The position numbers and the translations under genes are program-made. This document shows, one piece after another, positions 1-5,460 of a stretch of DNA of 6,395 nucleotides; positions within the stretch are counted from its first letter, which is position 1; each line of letters opens with the position of its first letter. The notes beneath the pieces are model-generated. The model worked only from the letters and a program-made list of their open reading frames with translations. It was not told the origin of the DNA and made no database searches. Source of the DNA: an uncultured Elusimicrobia bacterium. GTDB lineage: Bacteria > Elusimicrobiota > Endomicrobiia > Endomicrobiales > Endomicrobiaceae. The stretch is taken from positions 1 to 6,395 of the forward strand of contig CAMVLN010000084.1 of the NCBI GenBank assembly GCA_947168325.1, given 5' to 3'.

Positions 1-2
1 AA

Positions 3-83
3 TTTTCAGAAGCTTTTGACGAAATAAAAAAATTATGAAAAAACAAAGAATTAGTAGAAAAGCATAATATTGATTTAGAATAA
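3..83 (+). pseudogene. C-terminal tail of an unidentified upstream gene, possibly with an in-frame TGA
   Basis: Frame 3 from the left edge reads FSEAFDEIKKL, then TGA at 36-38, then KNKELVEKHNIDLE and TAA at 81-83. Both halves have the charged, helix-like composition of a real protein C-terminus and they share a frame. The gene may therefore have ended at 83 and acquired a nonsense codon; a Trp TGG to TGA or Arg CGA to TGA change would be enough. Alternatively the gene ends naturally at 38 and the following 14 codons are chance. Too little is present to name the family. The likely gatC promoter lies just downstream. Confidence 0.35.
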
Positions 84-111
84 AAAATATGTTTTTGTTG
101 TTATTAATTAG

Positions 112-117
112 TATAAT
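112..117 (+). promoter_or_regulatory. Candidate -10 box (TATAAT) for the gatCAB operon
   Basis: A perfect TATAAT lies 32 bp before the gatC start, between the end of the upstream reading frame and gatC. No convincing -35 box sits 16-18 bp upstream: the bases there read roughly ATGTTT. A second TATAAA occurs at 123-128. Because the region is so AT-rich, a lone TATAAT is weak evidence. The position fits a short leader of about 25 nt before gatC, which leaves no room for a T-box or other riboswitch. Confidence 0.4.
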
Positions 118-135
118 ACGAATATAAATATTTAT

Positions 136-141
136 AGGTGG
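136..141 (+). promoter_or_regulatory. Ribosome binding site of gatC (AGGTGG)
   Basis: AGGTGG differs from the AGGAGG consensus at one position and sits 8 nt before the ATG at 150. It fixes the gatC start. It is well preserved even though the coding sequence behind it is frameshifted. Confidence 0.7.
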
Positions 142-149
142 GTGTAAAA

Positions 150-451
150 ATGGAAATATCAAAAAAAGATGTTGATTATGTTGCTTTGCTTGCAAGATTG
201 GAGTTTGAAGAGAAAAAAAAGAAAATTTAGTTAAACAACTTGGCTCTATTTTAGGTTACATTGAAAAAATAAAAGAAGTTGATACTTCAACAATTGCTCC
301 AACAAGTCATGGTGGAACAAGCCAAAATGTTTGGAGAGAAGATGTTGTGGTAAAAAGTTCACAAAATACAATAGATTCTTTATTTAAAAATGCTCCAGAA
401 CAAGATGGCAACTTTTTTAAAGTTAAAAAAGTTATGGAGTTGGAAGATTAA
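150..451 (+). pseudogene. gatC: Asp/Glu-tRNA amidotransferase subunit C, frameshifted at a poly-A tract
   Basis: GatC is the small subunit that wraps around and stabilises GatA-GatB in the GatCAB amidotransferase. From ATG 150 the frame reads MEISKKDVDYVALLARLEF, the classic GatC N-terminus with its LARLE motif, and then hits TAG at 228-230 just after a run of eight A at 213-220. The rest continues in the frame beginning at 221: QLGSILGYIEKIKEVDT, then an APTSH segment, then NAPEQDGNFFKVKKVMELED and TAA at 449-451. Adding one A to the run joins both parts into a 100-residue protein, the usual GatC length. No residue of the family pattern is missing apart from the frame break. The downstream part shows no further lesion, so the break is recent, a sequencing error, or corrected during expression by transcriptional slippage on the A tract. 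gatA follows 68 bp later. The family identification is firm; the functional state is not known. Confidence 0.88.
213..220 (+). repeat. A8 homopolymer tract at the gatC frame break
   Basis: Eight consecutive A sit exactly at the point where the GatC reading changes frame. Nine A would restore the full-length product. Tracts of this length are hotspots for replication slippage, for sequencing indels, and for RNA polymerase slippage, which adds or drops A in transcripts of AT-rich endosymbionts. Confidence 0.85.
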
Positions 452-503
452 AAAGTGTAAAAAATTTTTTTAATGACTAGAAGATTTAATAATTGGAAGA
501 TTA
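440..503 (+). repeat. 11-bp direct repeat spanning the gatC-gatA junction
   Basis: TTGGAAGATTA occurs at 440-450, where it encodes the last codons of gatC (Leu-Glu-Asp-stop), and again at 493-503 in the spacer before gatA. It may be the relic of a small duplication or chance in AT-rich DNA. The second copy supplies the TTG that makes the gatA frame appear longer than it is. Confidence 0.45.
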
Positions 504-519
504 TATAAAAGAGGAAAAT

Positions 520-1980
520 ATGTGTGACATAATAAAAATGACTGCAACAGAGCTTGCAGGAAAAATTAAGAACAAAGAACTTTCAAGTGTTGAAGTGACA
601 AAAGCTTTTCTTGATAGAATTGAAAAAGTTGATACAAAAGTAAAAGCATATATTTCTGTTTGCAAAGATTATGCTTTAAAACAAGCTAAAATTTCTGATG
701 ATAAAATAGCTAAAGGTGAAAAGATAGGGGCATTAGAAGGTGTTCCTATAGCAATTAAAGATAATATTTTAATAAAAGATATTAAAATGACAGCAGCATC
801 AAAAATATTAGAAAACTATATTGCCCCTTATGATGCTACCGTAATTACAAAATTAAAACATGCAGGAGCTGTTTTTGTAGGCAAAGCAAACCTTGACGAA
901 TTTGCAATGGGTTCATCAACTGAAAATTCAGCATTTTTTACTACAAGAAATCCTTGGAACATAGAACATATTCCTGGTGGCTCTTCAGGCGGTAGTGCTT
1001 GTGCAGTTGCAGCTATGACAGCTCCACTTGCACTTGGAACTGATACTGGTGGTTCAATTAGGCAACCTGCAAGTTGTTGTGGAATAGTTGGTGTAAAACC
1101 TACTTATGGTAGAGTTAGTAGGTTTGGTGCAGTAGCATTTGCTTCTTCACTGGATCAAATTGGGCCTATGTCTAAAACAGTTGAGGATAGTGCTTTGCTA
1201 TTAAATATTATAGCTGGATATGATAGAAAAGATTCTACTTCAATAAATATAGAAGTTCCAAACTATCTTGAAAATATTAAAGATAGTATTAAAGGTTTAA
1301 AAATTGGTCTTCCAAAAGAATATTTTATAGATGGGTTAGATAAAGATGTAAAAAATGCTCTTGATAAAGCAATTGAAGTGTATAAAAGTTTAGGGGCCGA
1401 AATTATAGAAATTTCTTTGCCACATACAGATTATGCGGTTGCTGTTTATTATATTATTTGTTGTTCTGAAGCTTCATCAAATCTTGCAAGATATGATGGT
1501 GTTAGATATGGTTTTAGGGCAAATTGTAATAATTTGTTAGATGAATACCAAAAATCTAGGGGGCAAGGTTTTGGAGCAGAAGTTAAAAGAAGAATTATGC
1601 TTGGAACTTATGCTCTTTCTGCTGGATACTATGATGCTTTTTATGGTAAAGCTCAAAAAGTTAGAACATTAATAAAACAAGATTTTGAAAATGCATTCAA
1701 TAAAGTTGATATTATTCTTACTCCTTCAGCACCAACTCCGGCATTTAAAATTGGCGAAAAAAGTTCAGATCCTTTACAAATGTATTTGTCAGATATATTT
1801 ACAATAAGTTGTAATTTAGCAGCTATTGCTGCAATAAGTGTACCTTGTGGTTTTTCACAAAAAGGTATTCCTATAGGTATGCAACTACTTACAAAACATT
1901 TTGATGAAAAAACAATGTTTAAAGTAGCTTATGCTTACGAACAAGCAACAAGTTGGCATAAAGAGTTTCCAAAAATATAA
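520..1980 (+). CDS. gatA: Asp/Glu-tRNA(Asn/Gln) amidotransferase subunit A
   Basis: GatA is the amidase-signature glutaminase of GatCAB. It hydrolyses glutamine and channels ammonia to GatB for transamidation of Glu-tRNA(Gln) and Asp-tRNA(Asn) in the cytoplasm. I chose ATG 520 because GAGG at 511-514 lies 5 nt upstream and the resulting N-terminus (MCDIIKMTATELAGKI) is typical. The frame stays open to a TTG at 493 but that has no ribosome site. The 486-residue product has the normal length. The Ser-cisSer-Lys triad is intact: Lys80 in AIKDN, Ser155 in the GGSSGGSA loop, and nucleophile Ser179 in DTGGSIRQPAS. The positions match the characterised Staphylococcus aureus enzyme shifted by one. 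The later motifs EASSNLARYDGVRYG and the C-terminal VPCGF and PIGMQLL segments are also present. gatB follows after 19 bp, so the two are surely cotranscribed. Confidence 0.97.
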   Translation: MCDIIKMTATELAGKIKNKELSSVEVTKAFLDRIEKVDTKVKAYISVCKDYALKQAKISDDKIAKGEKIGALEGVPIAIKDNILIKDIKMTAASKILENYIAPYDATVITKLKHAGAVFVGKANLDEFAMGSSTENSAFFTTRNPWNIEHIPGGSSGGSACAVAAMTAPLALGTDTGGSIRQPASCCGIVGVKPTYGRVSRFGAVAFASSLDQIGPMSKTVEDSALLLNIIAGYDRKDSTSINIEVPNYLENIKDSIKGLKIGLPKEYFIDGLDKDVKNALDKAIEVYKSLGAEIIEISLPHTDYAVAVYYIICCSEASSNLARYDGVRYGFRANCNNLLDEYQKSRGQGFGAEVKRRIMLGTYALSAGYYDAFYGKAQKVRTLIKQDFENAFNKVDIILTPSAPTPAFKIGEKSSDPLQMYLSDIFTISCNLAAIAAISVPCGFSQKGIPIGMQLLTKHFDEKTMFKVAYAYEQATSWHKEFPKI

Positions 1981-1999
1981 TTGTATGAGGATATAAAAT

Positions 2000-3460
2000 A
2001 TGAATAATAAATATGAAGTAGTTATAGGTCTTGAAGTTCATTCACAAATAAAAACAAAAACAAAAATTTTCTGTAATTGTTCTACAGATTTTCATTCTCA
2101 ACCTAACACAAATATTTGCCCTGTGTGTACAGGACAGCCAGGAGTGTTGCCTGTATTAAATAAACATGCAGTAGAACTTATTGTAAGAACTGGTCTTGCA
2201 TTAAATTGTAATATCAATAAAAAATCTGTGTTTGCAAGGAAACAATATTTTTATCCGGATTTACCAAAAAACTATCAAATTTCACAATATGAGCTTCCAT
2301 TTTGCGAACACGGCAAAATAGATATTATAGTTGATGGACAAACAAAACAAATAGGTATAACAAGAATTCATCTTGAAGAAGATGCAGGAAAACTTATACA
2401 TGATATTGGTTCAAGAAAACTTGATTATTCTTTAGCAGATTATAATAGAACTGGTGTTCCTTTAATGGAAATTGTTTCTGAACCTGATATAAGATCTCCA
2501 AAAGAAGCAGTTGCATATTTGTCTGCACTTAAAAATCTTATTGAGTATGTAGAAGCTTCTGATTGTAATATGGAAGAGGGAAAATTTAGATGTGATGCAA
2601 ACATAAGTATCAGACCAGTAGGACAAAAAGAGTTTGGAACAAAAGCTGAACTTAAAAATATGAACTCTCTTTCTGGTGTAGAAGATGCTCTTACCTATGA
2701 GGTAGAAAGGCAAATTGAACTTGTAGAAAGTGGTGGCAGAGTTATACAAGAAACAAGGACTTGGGATCCAAATGAAAAAATTACAAAGTCTATGAGGTCA
2801 AAAGAAAATGCCCATGATTATAGATATTTTCCTGACCCGGATCTAGTTCCTGTAAATTTAGATGACGAATTTATAAATGATATTAAGAACAATATTCCAG
2901 AACTTCCCAAAGCAAGAAGAATACGCCTTATAAATAAGTTAGGTTTGCCTGAATATGATACAGATATTATTATTTCCGATAAACAATTGGCAGACTATTA
3001 TGAAACAGCTTATAATAGTGCATTAAAAGGTGCAAAAGATTGTGCAAAACAAGTTGCTAACTGGATTATTACAGAGTTGTTAGGTAAGTTAAATAATTCT
3101 AAACTTACAATAAAAGAATCACCTATTTCACCTGAAAATATTGGAAAGCTTGTAATACTTATTTCAAAAGGAACAATTTCAGGTAAAATAGCTAAAACAA
3201 TATTTGAAGAAATGTTTAAAGACAATAAAGATCCTGAAACAATAGTTAAAGAAAAAGGATTAGTGCAAATATCTGATGCAGGGGAAATTATAAAAGTGTG
3301 TCAAGAAGCAATTGCAGAAAATGCTAAAATAGTTGCAGATTATAAGTCAGGTAAAAAGTCAGCTATTGGGGCATTGGTTGGTGCTGTAATGAAAAAATCT
3401 AAAGGTAAAGCAAATCCTCAAATGGTTAATAAAACATTAACTGAATTGTTGAATAAATAG
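2000..3460 (+). CDS. gatB: Asp/Glu-tRNA(Asn/Gln) amidotransferase subunit B
   Basis: GatB is the tRNA-binding kinase/transamidase subunit of GatCAB. It activates the misacylated Glu or Asp with ATP and transfers ammonia supplied by GatA. The start at ATG 2000 follows TGAGG at 1986-1990. The product is 486 residues, typical or slightly long. Visible motifs, in order: VIGLEVHSQ (8-16); the zinc knuckle Cys25, Cys27, Cys40 and Cys43; FARKQYFYPDLPKNYQISQY (78-97); HLEEDAGK (124-131); DYNRTGVPLMEIVSEPD (147-163); and DYRYFPDPDL (273-282). From about residue 330 to the end lies the helical middle and the YqeY-like tail domain that recognises the tRNA. All key residues seem present, so GatA and GatB look functional. 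A GatCAB with no intact GatC would probably be unstable, which bears on how the gatC lesion should be read. The gene ends in TAG, so TAG is a normal stop here. Confidence 0.97.
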   Translation: MNNKYEVVIGLEVHSQIKTKTKIFCNCSTDFHSQPNTNICPVCTGQPGVLPVLNKHAVELIVRTGLALNCNINKKSVFARKQYFYPDLPKNYQISQYELPFCEHGKIDIIVDGQTKQIGITRIHLEEDAGKLIHDIGSRKLDYSLADYNRTGVPLMEIVSEPDIRSPKEAVAYLSALKNLIEYVEASDCNMEEGKFRCDANISIRPVGQKEFGTKAELKNMNSLSGVEDALTYEVERQIELVESGGRVIQETRTWDPNEKITKSMRSKENAHDYRYFPDPDLVPVNLDDEFINDIKNNIPELPKARRIRLINKLGLPEYDTDIIISDKQLADYYETAYNSALKGAKDCAKQVANWIITELLGKLNNSKLTIKESPISPENIGKLVILISKGTISGKIAKTIFEEMFKDNKDPETIVKEKGLVQISDAGEIIKVCQEAIAENAKIVADYKSGKKSAIGALVGAVMKKSKGKANPQMVNKTLTELLNK

Positions 3461-3533
3461 AGAAAAAATATGTGTTGAAATGTATAGAAGAATATAAAAA
3501 CGGGTATATAATAAAATTTATGAATTAAAAAGT

Positions 3534-3616
3534 ACATCAAAGATGGAGGTAGTGAAAATTAAATAAATTTTATTTCTTTTTGATTTTTTATATTATTTAA
3601 TTTTTTCTATTGATGT
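3534..3616 (+). ncRNA. Long imperfect stem-loop, candidate structured RNA element
   Basis: The outer arm ACATCAA (3534-3540) pairs perfectly with TTGATGT (3610-3616). TAG (3550-3552) pairs with CTA (3607-3609). After one T-T mismatch, 3554-3566 pairs with 3593-3605, being 12 perfect A-T pairs plus one G-U. That gives 23 pairs closing a 26-nt loop. A 9-nt bulge (AGATGGAGG, 3541-3549) sits only on the 5' side and contains a Shine-Dalgarno-like GGAGG. The inner arm is pure A/T and could be coincidental in such DNA. The stacking of three arms in register, including the mixed-composition outer arm, is less easily chance. It does not resemble a GC-rich intrinsic terminator, and I recognise no known riboswitch. 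Whether it is transcribed is unknown. Confidence 0.35.
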
Positions 3617-3680
3617 CTGTTGTTTTTGTAGTTTTTTTGTTTTGTAAAAAACAATTCTTGTTTTGAAGCTAACATTTCAT

Positions 3681-3709
3681 TTGTCAGTGTTAAGTTTCTT
3701 TTATATAAT
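3681..3709 (+). promoter_or_regulatory. Sigma70-type promoter of the U32 transcription unit
   Basis: TTGTCA at 3681-3686 (one mismatch to TTGACA) and a perfect TATAAT at 3704-3709 are separated by exactly 17 bp. The expected start point, about 7 nt past the -10 box, falls near 3716, so the 5' leader before ATG 3726 would be only about 10 nt. This is the best promoter in the window and probably drives all genes up to the right edge. Confidence 0.7.
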
Positions 3710-3725
3710 AATGTAGAAATTATAT

Positions 3726-4973
3726 ATGGAACAATTTAAATCAGAATTATTATTACCTGCAGGTTCATTATCTAGACTTAAAACTGCAATATTGTATGGG
3801 GCAGATGCAGTTTATTGTGGGACTCCAGATTTATCTTTAAGGGCAAGATCAACTTTCCCTTTAGAAGAACTTAAAGGGGCAATAGAATTTGTTCACAATG
3901 TAAATAAAAAAGTTTATTTAACATTAAATTTATTTTCTCATAACAAGGATGTAGATAAATTATTGGTATTTGTAAAAGCAATAAAAGAATTAAATCCAGA
4001 TGGAATTATTGTTTCTGATCCTGGAGTATTTCAGTATGTTCATGATAAAATACCGAACTTACCAATACATATTTCTACACAAGCAAATGTTTCGTCATAT
4101 TTAACTGTAAACTTTTGGAAAAATATGGGTGCAAAATTATGTGTGTTATCAAGAGAAACTTCTTTTAAGGAAATTGTAGAAATAAAACAAAAATGTTCCA
4201 ACATAAAATTAGAAATGTTTATACATGGTGCAATGTGTATTAGTTATTCTGGAAGATGTCTTATTTCTGCATTTATGGCATCAAGAAGTGCAAATCATGG
4301 AGCATGTGCCCATTCTTGTAGATGGAAATATAAAATGTATCTTGAAGAAGAAGAAAGGCCTAATCAATTTTTTCCAATAGAAGAAGACAATAGAGGAACA
4401 TATTTTTTCAATTCTAAAGCTTTATGTTTAATGCCAAAATTAAACAAAATTTTATAGGCAAAGATTGATTCTTTAAAAATAGAAGGAACAAACAAAACAG
4501 CGTATTATGTTGCACAAACTGCAAGAATTTATAGAAAAGCTATAGATGATTATTATTCTAATCCAAACAGTTGGGATAGTAATATATATATAAAAGAACT
4601 TGAAACTTTGCAAAATAGAAGATATACACTAGGTTTTTTTGATGGAATGCCAGATAAAAATACTCAAGATTATAATGATACATCAAGCAAAAGCGATTAT
4701 AGAAATTGTGGTGTTGTTAGAGAAATAAAAGATAATGTTATAATTCTTGAATTAAGGCATAAACTTTCTAAAGGAGATGAAATTGATCTATTATCTCCTT
4801 ATAAATTTGAACCATACAAAATAAAACTTGATAATATAAAAATATCAAATTCAAATAAAATTGTTGATACCGTTTCTCCAGGACAACTTAATATAGCAAT
4901 AGATATTTATATACCTAAAGAAGATATAAAGCTGTTTCCTAAATATACGATTGCCAGGATAAAAATAAAATGA
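3726..4973 (+). pseudogene. U32-family protein (TrhP/YegQ-like), interrupted by an in-frame TAG
   Basis: U32 proteins were named as peptidases. Characterised members of the YegQ/TrhP type hydroxylate U34 of tRNA to ho5U using prephenate, and relatives act on 23S rRNA or ubiquinone. The N-terminal barrel starts ELLLPAGSLSRLKTAILYGA and has the family hallmarks HISTQANVS (115-123) and EMFIHGAMCISYSGRCLIS (163-181), an exact match to the U32 signature as I know it. Cys171, Cys178, Cys194 and Cys198 fit the iron-sulfur ligands of the family. TAG at 4455-4457 replaces codon 244. The same frame then continues with AKIDSLKIEG, the usual next motif, and a complete C-terminal domain to TGA 4971-4973. 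Joined, the product would be 415 residues, close to the roughly 420-residue TrhP2 type. The first 243 residues hold all four cysteines but lack the tail. No internal start with a ribosome site rescues the second part. The exact substrate is inferred, not shown. Confidence 0.88.
4455..4457 (+). other. Premature amber codon (TAG) inside the U32 gene
   Basis: This single codon separates LCLMPKLNKIL from AKIDSLKIEG, two adjacent parts of a conserved U32 region, with no frame change. GAG, AAG or CAG to TAG is one substitution, and Glu, Lys or Gln would be acceptable at this variable position. The frame stays open for 171 codons afterwards. Confidence 0.85.
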
Positions 4974-5197
4974 AACAAATTCTATTACTGTTAGCTTTTA
5001 TAGCATTTATATTTTTATCTTTAGAACTAACATTACATTTAAGTTCAAATATTTTAATAGTTGCAAACAAAATTGTAAATAAAGAATTTGTTCAATCACA
5101 AAAAAATAAAAGAATTTTATTAATAAAGTTCTTTAAAGATGCAAATAAATTTATAGAAGATAAAGCCATAGGTATAATAAAAAAATGGCATATTTAA
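4970..5197 (+). CDS. Small single-helix membrane protein, function unknown
   Basis: I do not recognise this 75-residue protein. Its start overlaps the stop of the U32 gene by 4 bp (ATGA), which implies translational coupling, and its end overlaps the Smr gene by 13 bp. Residues 3-23 (roughly ILLLLAFIAFIFLSLELTLHL) form one strongly hydrophobic segment, a transmembrane anchor or uncleaved signal. The remainder (about 32-75) is basic and helical, rich in Lys and Ile, and probably faces the cytoplasm or forms an amphipathic helix. The layout somewhat recalls small accessory membrane or septum-type proteins, but I see no coiled-coil heptad strong enough to say so. The gene is real judging by the overlaps on both sides and the coherent protein-like composition. 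Confidence 0.65.
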   Translation: MKQILLLLAFIAFIFLSLELTLHLSSNILIVANKIVNKEFVQSQKNKRILLIKFFKDANKFIEDKAIGIIKKWHI

Positions 5198-5460
5198 AAC
5201 TTGATTTACATGATATATTTAATAAAGGAAAAGAAATTGATAGAGCATTATTGGATATAATTAAACAAGCTACCAATAATAAAATAGACATTGTTGAAAT
5301 TATACCGGGAAAAGGAACCGGACAATTAAAGAAAAAGGTTATTAGATTTTTGAATGATTCAAAAATAAAGCAACAATATAGTAGATATAAAGTTGATAAT
5401 ATAAATTTTGGTAAAATATCCGTATATTTTAATCATACAAAACTAGGAAAAGATAAATGA
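5185..5460 (+). CDS. Stand-alone Smr-domain protein
   Basis: The 91 residues are almost entirely one Smr domain, the small MutS-related module found at the C-terminus of MutS2 and as separate proteins, where it has nicking-endonuclease or RNA-cleaving activity. The hallmarks are LDLH at residues 6-9, the first Smr motif with its conserved His, and the glycine loop PGKGTGQLKKKV in mid-protein, where family members usually read HGKGTG or similar. The ending KISVYF matches the last beta strand. The LDLH is followed by Asp instead of the more usual Gly, and the loop has Pro where His is common, so catalytic competence is uncertain. The gene overlaps its upstream neighbour by 13 bp and the next gene by 4 bp (ATGA), as expected for a coupled operon. 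Whether it acts on DNA or RNA cannot be told from this sequence. Confidence 0.85.
   Translation: MAYLKLDLHDIFNKGKEIDRALLDIIKQATNNKIDIVEIIPGKGTGQLKKKVIRFLNDSKIKQQYSRYKVDNINFGKISVYFNHTKLGKDK

Larger units (their letters stand above)
3461..3725. other. 265-bp intergenic gap between gatB and the U32 gene
   Basis: I find no intact gene in either strand. From left to right it holds an AT-rich part with an isolated TATAAT at 3507-3512; a long stem-loop at 3534-3616 containing a GGAGGT; a stretch dominated by T (about 3568-3645), unlike the A-rich sense strand of all neighbouring genes; a 7-bp hairpin at 3648-3664; and the promoter of the next unit. It is by far the largest non-coding stretch in the window. 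It could hold a structured RNA, the remains of a lost gene, or both. Confidence 0.7.

Noticed and set aside
36..38. TGA read as Trp (alternative genetic code)
   Set aside because: TGG is used for conserved Trp residues, and TGA ends the U32 and Smr genes at natural positions, so the standard code holds.
459..471. A6T7 palindrome after gatC as a terminator
   Set aside because: It is a pure A/T tract without a GC stem, inside an operon whose next genes need the same transcript. It is probably just AT-rich spacer.
493..519. Upstream TTG start extending GatA by nine residues
   Set aside because: It has no ribosome site and lies in a short direct repeat of the gatC end. ATG 520 has GAGG at good spacing and gives the typical family N-terminus.
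2462..2749. 95-codon open frame on the - strand inside gatB
   Set aside because: It lies entirely within the well-conserved gatB, has a composition expected from the complement of A-rich coding DNA, and resembles no protein.
3010..3225. 71-codon open frame on the - strand inside gatB
   Set aside because: It is antisense to the conserved GatB tail domain, with no ribosome site or promoter.
3648..3664. Hairpin AAAACAA-TTC-TTGTTTT as an intrinsic terminator
   Set aside because: The 7-bp stem has a single C-G-type pair per arm and no T tract after it on either strand. It is close to what chance gives in such DNA.
4608..4973. Separate 121-codon gene starting at TTG 4608
   Set aside because: It is the in-frame C-terminal domain of the U32 gene. 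The preceding codons 4458-4607 also encode conserved U32 sequence, and there is no ribosome site at the TTG.
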